A stretch of 64,000 bases of DNA from Podospora pseudoanserina (GCF_035222485.1 NC_085924.1:3534001-3598000), one strand, 5' to 3'; positions 32,377 to 43,551 are shown, numbered from the stretch's first letter. Numbers and translations are program-made. The notes: generated by a model not told the origin, from the letters alone.

Positions 32377-35300
32377 GCGCCATTTTTGCCTACGACACAC
32401 ACACGCTTACGGTAACGAAACACGCAAGGAGAGCAATATGGATTTGGCTGTTTTAACGAGGCAACAAGAAACAAACATCGAATTGGGCTGGTTCTAGAAG
32501 GCGGGGGAGTTGTAGGTTCGCGGCTTTTTTTTCGAACCGGGCACAATCTGTTTTTTGAACATCAAAATTGCAGGCATGATATGGGCAAGGGGAAAGATGG
32601 GAACCATCGTGCTTTGCTTTGGCGTTTGTGAAACGAGTTTTGTTTTCCTTCTGAGATACCAAGTCCCTCGATGGGGTCAACTTTTTTTTTGTGTGTTTTT
32701 TTCTTCTTGTGTATTTGATTGGAGGAGATATATAGGGGCCCGAGATCAATGGCCATCTGTTTTTTCTTTTTGTTTTTTGTGGGTTTTGGTTTGGGATTTT
32801 GTTGAGTGGTTTAAACTTCTTGGGGTGAGTGATGGATGTGGTGCGTCACAATACATGCCATATTTGAGTATTTTTCACTTGCGGCTATACTATTTACCTA
32901 CTTTGTGTACCACATGTACTGGTCTATAGTTTTTTTTTGGGCCGGGGGGGGGGGAGGGGAAAGATTTTGCGGGATGTAAAGACAGTGGACGGTTTGAAAT
33001 GAGACTACTTTGGGAGTTCGACATCAACATTACCTAGGGATGTGTTTGCTCTCTCTCTCTCACACACACGTCAAATTGAGGAAGCAGATCTTTTTTGTTT
33101 TTTGGGATGATATTACATGATGTTCTATTGGTTGTTTTGTGATTTGCTTGATCTGAGGTACTGATGTTGACATTAGACGGTGACATTGTCTGCCGCCCGC
33201 GCTCTGCGCTCACCGAGGTCAGTGGTAGTGGATGGGATAGCAAACGCGCTTCGATATGCGGCCTGTGGTCCAATGGAAGGAGGACAACCCGTTTTGATAA
33301 TGGGACCGTTTCAGACTGACATATATTGGGCTTTGGCAGACAGGGATTCAGGGAGGTGTTCCTGAATGAGCGAGAGAGAGAAGACGTTTTCGTCCGACAT
33401 GAGCCAGGGGGGGGGGCGGAAAGGGGAGAATCTCTTACCTAGGCGCGCGGAAAATGGGCTGACACCACCCTGGGAGATTACAGAACCACCTTACCGCGAC
33501 TGCCGGTTGTAAGGAACGCTAGGAATAGGTAAGGTTCAATGTTTTTTCACCACGAAACGGACAGATATGGAAACAAAACGATGAAGCCACCCCCCACCCC
33601 CTGGTAAGGAAGGAACAAACTCTCCGGATGACTGGCTGAGGGGGGGGGGGAGGATGAAGAGGTTGAAACAAAACGAGCATAACAAATGTTGATGCGGCTG
33701 AGGAATGATCTGACTGACGGTGGATGTACTGTTGGCTCCATTGGGAATCGACTGACAACGTGGCCTGCTTGTGCTGGCGAAAAGAGAACGGACGGGATGG
33801 GGGAAAGAAGTCGGTGTCAGGGGTTGCTGTTGTTGAGAGAGGCTGATTGGGGGGGAAGGGAAGGGAAGGGGGTCAAGATCTCGATGATGGATGGGGTGGA
33901 GGCTCAATTGGGTTGGTTGGGATGAACACACTGGCGTGTGATGGTTCTCTCGGAAACAGCCTGAGCCGGTGTGTGGTATGATACCGTGTGTGGAGAAATG
34001 GAGATTGACAAGAGGGGACTTTTTGTGTGGCGATGGGAAGGGAGAGGTGGGAGAGGTGAGAGTGGTTTGAGTGATTGAGTGGTTGACAGCGAATGGACGG
34101 GACATGCGGCTCCTCAGGGGCATGGGGCTATTTTGGTGGATGGGGGTTGTGGTGGTGTTGTTGCCGGACCGAGCTAGACCTACCTACCCAGAGGAAGGAT
34201 TATACGGGGGGAGCCAATGGTGGTGAGTAAACTTGGTGGTGGAGGTTTAAGGGGGCTGATCGGGAGGTTGTTACACAGGCGCGGTAGTTGAGGGCTTGGT
34301 TTTTTCTTCCTGGAAATTTATTACTATCTCAATGTTGACTAACACCATCACCACTTGCACACTTGACCGCAGCCAACCTGCAGGACATCGATCGACGAGA
34401 GGAAGCACAATCACAGTAAATCTTTTGTTTTTTTTAATTTATTTTTAGAATTTCGTCTTTGTCTAGATTTACACACAAAACTAACATTCCTGGTTCGCAG
34501 ATCAGTGTCGTCGTTGTTTTTGCCGATCTTTTTCCTGTTGTTCTCTACCTACTTCCCCGAATCCGATCCAAAATGTCACGACAGCCACAGATGATCGACA
34601 GTTATGCACCCACATTTGCAGAGATTTTTTGAGAGTTCTAGAATTGTGGCTGTGCGGTTTCGGCCCTCCGTGGAGGGGGAAGAAAAAAATCACAAGCATC
34701 TCCTTCCCTATTCTCGCTCCGTTCTCATATCATCTACCAGATTGAAGGGATGGGACGCGCAAATCGCCTCAAGTTCCGTGCATGATTTTCTCGCAGCGGG
34801 AGGAAAGGGAAGGCCGAATTAGTTGCGACAAGCACAGCCGATTTACTTCATACCTACCTCGATGGCATAGGAAGAACGATGATGGGGTTTGAGACAGACT
34901 GAGGCCGGTGGTACAGATATCGACCCAGGTTTCGGATCATGCCGGTCGCCTTTGTCCGTCGCAGGTTCGAAGTGTGATTGATGATGCCGAATAAATGGAG
35001 GAACACACAGACCGGAGAAGCTGAGATGTGTCTTTCGGACATGGAACATCATGATGTGGACCTTGGCGTCTAGCTTTCACCATCGCTTGTTCGTCTTGAC
35101 TTACCCCCTTTTATTTTTATTTTTTATTTTTTTCCTGTCTTGGCGCTCACCAAACAGCTATCACCCAGTCTTCAGGACGATTGACGGATGCTTGAGACAA
35201 TGTCATGATCAGCTTGTGCAACGACCCCTAATCGCAAAGAGCTGGGGGCCATGGTTCATGATCCTCAAGCGGTAAGCTTTCGACAGATGGGACCCTGAAA

Positions 35301-37500
35301 ACTGACACGAACTCTTTTTTTCCTTAGGTCCTCAACAACATATCACGAGCCACCACCACCACCACCGGAGGAAAAACATCACATCGTGCAGCAACGCACA
35401 GTTCGAAGCAACGTAACGTTATGCACACAACGCAGCACGCATTGCGTACCCGTGAGCTGCATGTATGTATGTACAGGCCCGGGGTTGAGGAGGGGGAGGG
35501 GGGAGGGATATATACACACTCTCCCCTCAATATATCTTTCCCCTCCTCTCCTTATCGATTCGGGGTCACTCGCCACATCTTGCAGGATGGGGTGTGTGTG
35601 CCACGGGTTCTGGTGTCAATTGCTTGCTGCCCAGTGTTGGTTCTCCCCCAAATGTTTCACCTTATATCTCACATGGCACTACCTAACCCTCCCTACACAC
35701 CACCCACCCATCCCACTGCCGCGGAGGGACGGGAAAAGAATATATGGGGGTTTGACCAGTCAGGTGGGAGAAAGGGACCATGGGGTTCAGCTCCCGCGGG
35801 TATTGTGCGACGGGAGATCTGCGTGATAACGAGGGGTGTGCACGCATGGTCGGATACCATCTGTACTCTTGTGGCTTGTAGGGGGATGTGGCGAGTAAGT
35901 GTTGTAGATGACAGGGGGTGAATTAAGGGGGTGTTGGGTCCGACCAACCATCATCAGAACTAATAATCTGGGATGAACATCACCTCCATCTCAACTTTGC
36001 ACGAGAAGGAAGATCATTTTCTAACAATAGTTCGTTCGTTCCCCCCTTCAACCGCGACAAAAGTGAACGAAACGGAACCTCCCGACTTTTTTTTTGGTTT
36101 TTTTTTATTTTATTTTTATTTTTTTTTCAGCATAGGCGAACTGTCACCATTCGCCACCCCCTCACCAGCCACGTCTTCCTTCCGCAGCAACACAAAGATT
36201 GTGGCTTTGCGTCATCTGGACATCACACAGACAATTGCACAGTTGAGCCACATTTCTGGCCCAAAAGTTCCCGGGTTTTCGGCACTGGGGGGGTGAAATG
36301 AAATGGTGGTAGTAAATGCAGAGATCTCAGATAAACCTCATTGTTTTCGCCACAGCGTCTGTTCGGGGCAGCTCACAGCCACTCTTTTGGGCGCTCCTGA
36401 GCAGTGCAGGAGCCTCAAATTTAAGGTTGGAGAAGAGAAGAGGACGAATCAGAGGGGGGAAGATGGGTGTGGCGAGTGAGGTTCGTCCCTTATGGGGCTT
36501 GACTTGACTGGGGGGGAACGTGACGGGAAAGGATAAATGAAACCAGAGATAAATGGATAGATGCATTTGCCTCCTCTTTGGGCAACTCTTTTACAGTGAT
36601 GGGAGAGAGGGTTGTGGCGAGTGAGGGAGGTACTGGTACTTATTTGTTCTCCGAAGGGATCGGCGAGGGGATGTACGGCTTTTGGGTAGGTATGGGGTGG
36701 TGCCGCACCGGACCGGCATGGGAAACCCGTGTGATTGGACAGAGGGGCTTTTCGGAGAGGTGGCCGGTGGGAGGTTTTGGATTGATGTTTGGCCGGCGAG
36801 GAGGAAGGATTCGTTTGGGGAGTAATTAATCCTCTGTTTACATACTTGGGAGACTGATCGTTCAGTAACTTCAAGAGAACCCTCTACATGAGTCAGGTAG
36901 AAGTCAGGTTTAGGTAAAAAAATAAAATAAAGATCCCTAAATTTGTGCTCTCCCAGCAGCAACAAAAGGTACAAGTAGTCTGAACCAGATCGGCGATCGT
37001 CCGCCCTTCCTGAAAAGCCTCAACAGACTGTTTTGACACGTGGAGAGCCCGTGGCGAATACGTGAAGCACATCCCAGGAAAAAGAAACAACAGATAAAAA
37101 TCTCTCTCGAGCGAGCAAAGAGTTTTCCCAGCCATGGGATTGTTCAAAGTCTAAAAATAACAAGATGGGAAAGTTGAGGGGCAAGAACATCTGGGTGGTG
37201 GGTGATCGGCAGGTTCTGCATGAAGACGTCACCACTTTGGAATATCAATCGTGAGGCGTGAATTGGAAGAAAACACCATGAAAGTATCCTCGAATATGAA
37301 ATTCAACAAGATTTTCTTTAATTTGAGATCCGTGACTGTCACGGATAGTCTGAGACGGTGTGACTGGCGATGGTTCTGATGCATAGGTTCATGGTCGAGC
37401 TTCGTAGTGGTTGTATAAACCACGAAGGCGTCTCTGTTCTCTTGTCCACGGCGTGCCGTAGTTACCAAGTTGGTATGTATACAATCGCTCATTAACGCTG
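32377..37500. other. Second gene desert, downstream of the CP2 gene
   Basis: No supported protein gene over 5.1 kb. The beginning (to about 33000) is T-rich and is likely CP2 3'UTR/terminator. ACCTACCTACCC occurs at 34178-34189 and TACCTACCT at 34851-34859. A branch-plus-acceptor pattern occurs at about 34346-34375 and a complete intron-like unit at 35272-35327, so a non-coding transcript is possible. Long T-runs lie at about 36088-36129. The 195-residue minus frame at 33536-34123 is low-complexity and not supported. Confidence 0.45.
35272..35327 (+). other. Intron-like unit in gene-free DNA
   Basis: GTAAGC donor at 35272, CTGAC branch at 35302-35306, T-rich tract and TTAG acceptor at 35326-35327; 56 nt, the usual fungal intron size. 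Flanking sequence can be joined in one open frame but shows no domain. It may mark a spliced non-coding RNA or a small unknown gene. Confidence 0.35.
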
Positions 37501-37511
37501 CGAAATCCACC

Positions 37512-37544
37512 CCACCTCAGAACCACCTCAGAACCACCTCAGAT
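37512..37544. repeat. 11-bp tandem repeat overlapping a stop codon
   Basis: Three copies of CCACCTCAGAA (last one ends AGAT). On the minus strand the third copy supplies the TGA stop (37541-37539) of the membrane hydrolase. Confidence 0.9.
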
Positions 37545-39362
37545 CGTAACCCCTTTCCTCACCTCCCTATTCCTCTTCTCCTTACGCTCCTCCGGACTCC
37601 CACCATCTCTGTACTGCCACAATCGACTCAACTCCCTGACCCTCATCTTCACCACCCCCTCCCGCCTAAACGTTGCCCTCTTCCTCAAGATCGTAGGACT
37701 GACACTATGAATCTGCACCTGTTCCCCCTCCAGATCCCCCTCAATATCAGCCCCCTCGTCATTCCCAATGATGACCTCACTCTCCATGAACTCATTATCC
37801 CCTTCTTCTACACACCCAACCAATTTCCCGTCGCTGTCGCGTAGGAGCTTCCCGTTGGCGTCGCGCTGGAGGGGGAACATCCCATCGAGATAGTGCTGCA
37901 CAAACTGGTGACCGCCGCGGGGGCTAGACCGGGCAAAGACTCTTCCTATGAATCTGGGCATGGTGGGTGAGTCGAGTGTGGAGGTGGTGAAGTGGAGGAC
38001 GCCCCATAAGGCGACAAAGTCGGTTGTGTGGGCGTAGTGCTCGATGTGGCCGATGGCGCGGTCCGAGAGCTGGGATGGGCGGGCCGAGCATGTTGAGGAG
38101 GCAAGGGAGGTCAAAGAGGGGATCTTTTCCTCTTGTTGTTCGGGAGTGAGATTGGCTTTGGCATTGGCATTTGGAGCTGTGTCGTCGGTGACGTTGGTGA
38201 TTGTCCCGTCATTCTCCTCCAGAGTGGAATCTGTCTTGGCAGCCAGGGGGTTTCTCAGGGCGGCTCTCTGGGACCGGACGTGCCGGTGGGGGTTGTTGAA
38301 GTGGTTGGCTGCGTTACCGAAAGTGTAGACTTCCAGCTTGGAGAGAATGTCTTGGGGAAGTTCTTGAAGCAGCCAGTCGATAATCAAGCTGCCCTGGATT
38401 CCACCCTGAGAGTGGAGGATGAAGACGACTTTGGTGTTTTGAGGATCGTAGAGCTTTTCTTTGATGATGCGGTAGCAGACTCGGACGTCTTTAGTGGCAT
38501 CTGAAGAAGAAGTTAGCAACACGGACCCGGGCCGGCAACGGGATATGACACTTGCACTGCCAGTTTCGCTGGATACAGCATTCTACAACATCGAAAAGTA
38601 TACCCGCTCTGTGTTGTTATCAGCCCTCGGTTCGTCTGTTGCGATTTGATATTGAGAAGACAAACGTTTTGTTATGGATACCCAAGATGGGCCGCTTGAA
38701 GGTGACAGCTAGACGATTCAAGTTACTCTTCATCCAGTGTTCCCTATTCCATGTCAGTAAAACGCCCCCACAGCACCTCGAGAGGCATACCCAGCAGCAA
38801 CACCATTGATAAATATCCACACCTCTCCCTCATGCTCCTTTCTCGCCTCGGCATATTCTGGATCACTGTGATACTCGACCTGGCCTCCTCTGCCATTCAA
38901 TATCACACACAGCAGTTTGTTGACCCCCATGAAGCCAGCAATCGACCCTACCGCCGTCCACACTGGCAAGATGATCATAAACGGCAACGCAACAACGAAG
39001 GCCAGCTGTAAAACGACCAGAACCAAATGGACCGCCAAACTTAGCACGTTGCCATAGGTAAAAGACAGCTCAGACAGCTCGGCCGAGTCGGTTGGCGTCA
39101 CAGGCCAAACAACATAGAATATGGCCCAGAGATAATGAAAGAAATAATAAACATCCCACATCATCAACGTCCACGGGAGATCCGTGTAGGAATAGTTGAT
39201 GACCGACTCTCCTCCCGTCTGCGAGCCGATAAACGCCGTCGATGATAGCATCTTGGTGATGGGCTCCAGAGCCGACGCATCTTTGCGCCGGAAGAAGGCC
39301 ATGATGGCGACGCCCAGGAGAAGAGTAGCAAAGGTGAGAAACGAAAGGGAGATCAACCCCAT
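37539..39362 (-). CDS. Membrane-anchored alpha/beta hydrolase-like protein, fungal-specific
   Basis: Four exons: 39362-38791, 38743-38666, 38608-38550 and 38500-37539; 556 residues. Joins give AAG|EHWMKSN, NKT|AGILFDV and QCK|YATKDVR, all in phase. Donors 1 and 2 (GTATGC, GTTTGT) are good; donor 3 (GTCATA) is weak. Residues 1-130 include three or more hydrophobic spans (LISLSFLTFATLLLGVAIM; a DVYYFFHYLWAIFYVVWPV helix; a long AVHLVLVVLQLAFVVALPF span). The soluble part has a nucleophile elbow LHSQGG with Ser267, then a GSLIIDWLL helix and LEVYTFGNAANHF, as in fungal lipase-like hydrolases; a His near HIEHYAHTTDF may complete the site. The tail is acidic then basic. Substrate unknown; lipid or ester hydrolysis at a membrane is inferred. 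Starts 710 bp from NOP9 in divergent orientation. Confidence 0.8.
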
Positions 39363-39369
39363 GATGAGA

Positions 39370-39405
39370 GAAGAAGAAGAAGAAGAAGAAGAAGAAGAAG
39401 AAGAA
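39370..39405. repeat. (GAA)n microsatellite in hydrolase leader
   Basis: About 12 GAA units beginning 8 bases upstream of the hydrolase ATG (CTT repeat on the coding strand), so it lies in the transcribed leader. Confidence 0.95.
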
Positions 39406-40071
39406 AAGAATAAGAAGTATGTACGACGAAACCAAGAAATTAAAAATACCCAGATCCACGAGGGATGCTCACATGCCCAATGACTTTGATCAGAATGGGT
39501 GCACAGTTAAGGCTGAGAGGGAGGCTTGGCCGGTGACTTGGGGTGCCTTTTGTTGGTGTCAGACGCATAGTGACGAGTGACGAGGGCTCGGAGAATTGAT
39601 GCCAAGCTGAAGCACTGCAGCGGCGGGGGTCAATGTCACTTCTCTCTGCCACCTGAGAGGAGCTAACTGCTTGGCTGTGGATTCCTCTACAGCTATCTTT
39701 CAGACGTAAGAATGGAGGAGAAAAGAGACTTGATACACTGGTATCATGGTGTGCCTGAACTGTGCCTCCCTTACCCGCGCCGGCCCTTGAACCTAAGATC
39801 TGACCAAGATATCAACCAGGGGCAACGGCGCAACGGCTCAACGGCAAACGGAGATGACGTTGGATCTGGATCAAAGGTCCAGATTTCTTTTGGGTGAAGA
39901 TGGTTGCATAGCAAGGGTTAGGGTTGGTGCGGGCTGGTTAAGGCGGGCGCATCTTGGGCTTGGCACAAAAAAGTTCTTATCTTATCGGAGCTCACCAGCA
40001 TCTTTTTTCGCAAAGGTTTCTGTCCCAGGTCAACATCATCAACCAGGTACATCACCTCCCACACCGACACA
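39406..40071. other. Divergent promoter region, hydrolase/NOP9
   Basis: No gene seen. Contains the GGGTTAGGGTT box (39915-39925) close to NOP9. The NOP9 leader near 40020-40071 is CA-rich and the ATG has ACAATGG context. Confidence 0.55.
39915..39925 (+). promoter_or_regulatory. TTAGGG-type box upstream of NOP9
   Basis: GGGTTAGGGTT, 147 bp before the NOP9 ATG, the same core as in the TMA16 promoter. A Tbf1-like binding role is inferred from ascomycete ribosome-gene promoters. Confidence 0.45.
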
Positions 40072-42504
40072 ATGGGCAAAAACAGAAAGTCCAAGCGCCA
40101 ATTGATTCGTGACGAAAAACGTGCCAAGAAGCGCGGCCACGAGAACGCCGAAGAGGAAGTCCGTGATGCGAAACGCCAGCGCCGCACCGACGGCGACGAA
40201 GAGCACAACGCCGATTTCATCCCCCTCGACGGCGGCAATGGAGATATCCCCGGGTTCGTGATTGACACCGTCGGAGACAAGCACAGGGCTCATAAACATG
40301 AAGGGGGAGAGGTAGAGGCAGAGATCAACGGCCATGGCGGTGACGGTGGCGGTGGCGGTGGTCCGGGAAGCTTCGAAAGGGAATTCTTTGGCATGCTCGC
40401 CGAGGAGGAGCAGGAATATTTCCGACACGCCGACGAATTACTCGAGTTGAACGATTTCCCATCCGAGGAGGAGAAGACCATCTTCTTGGCGAATGTCTAC
40501 AAGGAGGCCAAGGGCAAGGAGTTGAAGCTGGCCAGCTCGCAGTCTTGCTCGAGGCTGATGGAGAGGTTGATTCTGCTGTCGAATACGAAGCAGAAGAAGA
40601 GCATGTTTGATGCGTTTTCGGGGCACTTCATCAGTCTAGTCACGCACAGATTTGCGAGCCATTGCTGTGAGAAGCTGTTTTTGCAGAGCGCGCCGGTGGT
40701 GACGCAAGAGTTGGCTGGGGAGGTGCCTGAGGAGGTGCCGGTGGAGGGTCAGGAAGAGGAGGAGTTGACCGAGAACCAGAAGATGAGCATGGAGGATCTG
40801 TTTCTATTGACACTGGATGAGTTTGAGGAGCACCTTTCGTTCTTGCTGTCGGATCGATATGGGTCGCACGCCCTGCGTGTGCTGCTATTGGTTTTGGCCG
40901 GGAGACCTCTGAATCAGGCTGGTGTCAAGTCATTGCTGCAGGGCAAGAGCAAGGAGTATGTTACAGTCGAAGGTGCTGCGGCTAACGCGAGCGAGCTCAT
41001 TTCACAGACAAGGACTGTTCCGTCCTCATTTACTGCCGCTATCCAGAAGATTATCGTCGATTCGACAGCAAACCTGGATGGAGCCGCCCTGAGAGTCCTG
41101 GCCAAGCACCCTACTGGAAATCCGACTTTGCAACTTTTGTTGGACTTGGAGCTCTCCATGGCGCCAAAGGGCAAGAAGAAGGCGAAGAAGGGCGAAGAGG
41201 AGGAGAGGCAGGAAGAGCCAGTCAAGGAGACACTACTCGAGAAGCTTGTGCCCGGCGCGCCGGCATCGTTCGCCGAGGAGACCTCGCCGGCATGCGAATT
41301 CGTCAACAGCATGGTCTACGACCCAATCGGATCCAGACTTCTCGAGACGCTCATCACCCACTGCCCAGGCAAAGTCTTCAAGGGCCTGCACGCTCACATC
41401 TTTGGGCCACGGATCCAGAGTTTCCTCAGAAACGACATTGCCTCGTACCCAGCCATCAAGGTCCTCAACCGTCTCAGCAAGGAAGATTTGGCCGATGCTG
41501 TTGAGAAGTCCCTCCCCGAGTTCGGGGCTCTTCTTGAGAAGGGGCGCCTCAATGTGGTCAAGACGTACTTTGAGCGCTGCCATGTTCGTAACGCGACTCC
41601 ACAACTCGACCAGCTTCTTCAAGCGCTGACCAAGGCCTGCAACAACAACTGGAAGCACATCGTACCCAAGCTGTGCCCTCTTGAGGAAGAGAACGAGGAG
41701 GACAAGTCCAAAGAGAAGAAATTCCAGCCTGCCGAGGTCAAGAACAAGACTGCTCTCCTGTCGCATGGTTGCCAGATCGTCAGCACTCTGCTTTCCATCC
41801 CAGGGAACCCTGCCAAGGCGATGCAAACCTCTCTCTTGGCACTCCCAGCTGACAAGATTCTGCGCATGGCAACCTTGAATGCTCACACTGCCAGCGTCGT
41901 CACCAAGGCTCTCAGCACGCCACCTCAGCTCCCTCACTTCCACAAGTTGTTTGTCGCCGCCATGCTGCCCAACATCATCGATATGGCCCTGACTCATCAC
42001 GGCAACCCCATCGTCTGCTCCATCATCACAATGGCCTCCAAGGGTGACAAGGACGTGCCGGTGGTGCCTTTCCACCTGAAGGAGAATGTTATGGCTAAGC
42101 TCGAGCAGCGTGAGTCACAGCTGAGGGAGAGCTGGCTGGGGCGAAATGTGTGGAGGTCGTGGAAGGGTGATCTGTGGTCTAATCGCCGGCATGATTGGGT
42201 GAGGTGGGCAAAGGAGACGAATCCGGAGGAGTTGCGGCTGGCTGCCGCTGCTGGGGGCGCCAAGACTCTGGAGAAGCAGGAGGAGGCGCTCAAGAAGAGG
42301 ACTGAAGCGCTACAAGAGGAGGCTTTCCCTGAGGAAATGGAAGAGGACCAACCAGAAGAGTCGGAGCCGGTGAAGGTGAAAAAGGAAAAGAAAGAAAAGA
42401 AGGAGAAGAAGGAAAAGAAGGAGAAGAAGGAAAAGAAGGAGAAGAAGGAAAAGAAGGAGAAGAAGCCAAAAGTAGAGGAGGACGCGATGGAGATTGATGG
42501 TTGA
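40072..42504 (+). CDS. NOP9: Nucleolar protein 9, Pumilio-repeat 18S rRNA assembly factor
   Basis: Intronless, 810 residues. The N-terminus is basic (MGKNRKSKRQLIRDEKRAKK, nuclear localisation), then an acidic stretch and a Gly/His-rich linker. A series of PUM-like repeats runs from about 115 to 690, recognisable as ASSQSCSRLMERLI, HRFASHCCEKLF, SDRYGSHALRVLL, KHPTGNPTLQLLLDL, YDPIGSRLLETLI and HHGNPIVCSIITMA. The signature VWRSWKGDLWSNRRHDWVRW near the end of the fold is highly characteristic of Nop9. The tail is a Lys/Glu repeat encoded by a purine microsatellite. Nop9 binds pre-rRNA near the 18S 3' end and prevents premature Nob1 cleavage in nucleolar pre-40S particles. Very strong call. 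Confidence 0.96.
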   Translation: MGKNRKSKRQLIRDEKRAKKRGHENAEEEVRDAKRQRRTDGDEEHNADFIPLDGGNGDIPGFVIDTVGDKHRAHKHEGGEVEAEINGHGGDGGGGGGPGSFEREFFGMLAEEEQEYFRHADELLELNDFPSEEEKTIFLANVYKEAKGKELKLASSQSCSRLMERLILLSNTKQKKSMFDAFSGHFISLVTHRFASHCCEKLFLQSAPVVTQELAGEVPEEVPVEGQEEEELTENQKMSMEDLFLLTLDEFEEHLSFLLSDRYGSHALRVLLLVLAGRPLNQAGVKSLLQGKSKEYVTVEGAAANASELISQTRTVPSSFTAAIQKIIVDSTANLDGAALRVLAKHPTGNPTLQLLLDLELSMAPKGKKKAKKGEEEERQEEPVKETLLEKLVPGAPASFAEETSPACEFVNSMVYDPIGSRLLETLITHCPGKVFKGLHAHIFGPRIQSFLRNDIASYPAIKVLNRLSKEDLADAVEKSLPEFGALLEKGRLNVVKTYFERCHVRNATPQLDQLLQALTKACNNNWKHIVPKLCPLEEENEEDKSKEKKFQPAEVKNKTALLSHGCQIVSTLLSIPGNPAKAMQTSLLALPADKILRMATLNAHTASVVTKALSTPPQLPHFHKLFVAAMLPNIIDMALTHHGNPIVCSIITMASKGDKDVPVVPFHLKENVMAKLEQRESQLRESWLGRNVWRSWKGDLWSNRRHDWVRWAKETNPEELRLAAAAGGAKTLEKQEEALKKRTEALQEEAFPEEMEEDQPEESEPVKVKKEKKEKKEKKEKKEKKEKKEKKEKKEKKPKVEEDAMEIDG

Positions 42505-42876
42505 GCGTTGTAAAATGATACCCGGGTAGCGTACCCGTACCCTGAATATTACTTGGTAGAAGAGCACACCACGTAAGCTTGGTCTGACTGAGACAAGTCC
42601 AGAATATAGGCAGCCTTTCTCATAAACCCATCCTTTTTGGGGCCATCCGCCTTGCTTACATTGACTGCATTCGGCATATTTTCTCCTCGGGGTCGTGTTG
42701 GGAGTCTTAGCGGCGATCATATGACGCGGGGTAGGCAGACGTTAGCCGGATATCACCCCCAGCTTCTTCTGATCTCGCTCACGTTCTGACATCAACTCAC
42801 GATAAATACCCCAGCGTTTCCGCCCCCATTCTTTTCCTACCCCATTTTCACCTACCACGTTTTTGTTTCCGTCAAA
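42505..42876. other. NOP9 terminator and dehalogenase promoter
   Basis: Short intergenic region between two plus-strand genes, nothing coding. The dehalogenase leader from about 42815 is pyrimidine-rich and its ATG has a good AAAATGC context. Confidence 0.55.
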
Positions 42877-43551
42877 ATGCCCCCCAAAACCGTCATCGCC
42901 TTCGACCTCTACGGCACCGTCCTCTCCACCGCGTCCATTTCTTCCTCTCTCTCGTCAGTGTTATCCCTCCCGGCAGAAAAAGCAGGAGAGCTGGCTGGGT
43001 TGTGGCGGCGGTATCAACTGGAGTACACCTGGCGGTGTAATTCGATGGGGAGGTACACCGACTTCGAGACCATCACCCGCTCCTCCCTCAAACACGTCAT
43101 CCCTGAGATCACGGCTGCCCAGACCGACACTGTCATGGCAAGTTACAATAACCTGTCGGTGTTTCCTGAGGTTCCGGACGCGCTGGCGACGATGGCGGAG
43201 AATGGGAGGCTTGTTGAGGGGTATGTCTTTTCCAACGGGACAGAGCAAATGATGGGTGCGAGCGTGAATAGGAGTTCGGATTTGTGGAGTTTTGGGCCGG
43301 TGTTTAAGGGGTTGGTTAGCGTGGAGGGGGTGCGGAGGTATAAGCCTGATGCAGGGGTTTATGAGTATCTGGTTGGGCAGGTTGGGCGGACAGAGAAAAA
43401 GGGGGTTTGGTTGGTGAGTGGAAATCCGTTTGATGTGCTTGGGGCGAAGGCTGCGGGGTTGAGGGCTTGTTGGGTTGATCGGGAGGGTGGGGGGGTGGAG
43501 GGATCAGCTTGGGGAAGGGTTGGGGGTGGAGGGGCCGGATTTGGTTGTTAG
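42877..43551 (+). CDS. HAD-superfamily hydrolase, haloacid dehalogenase type II, altered C-terminus
   Basis: Intronless, 224 residues in the uninterrupted frame. Motif I is FDLYGTVLS with nucleophile Asp10; motif II is FSNGTEQM (Ser/Thr), motif III Lys in YKPDAGVYEYL, and motif IV VSGNPFDVLGAKAAGLRACW with the catalytic acidic region. These match (S)-2-haloacid dehalogenase-like proteins that hydrolyse carbon-halogen bonds or related small organic acids; true substrates in fungi are mostly unknown. After the residues WVDREGGG the sequence turns into Gly/Ala filler and stops at 43551, whereas family members continue with a helix. The expected tail is present in other frames up to 43620 and is separated by a G7 run (43489-43495) and a G5 run (43551-43555), so either the reference has homopolymer errors or the gene has drifted. 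Core identification firm, C-terminus doubtful. Confidence 0.82.
   Translation: MPPKTVIAFDLYGTVLSTASISSSLSSVLSLPAEKAGELAGLWRRYQLEYTWRCNSMGRYTDFETITRSSLKHVIPEITAAQTDTVMASYNNLSVFPEVPDALATMAENGRLVEGYVFSNGTEQMMGASVNRSSDLWSFGPVFKGLVSVEGVRRYKPDAGVYEYLVGQVGRTEKKGVWLVSGNPFDVLGAKAAGLRACWVDREGGGVEGSAWGRVGGGGAGFGC

Noticed and set aside
33536-34123. 195-residue minus frame
   Set aside because: Low-complexity His/Pro/Ser translation with no motif and competing frames on both strands.
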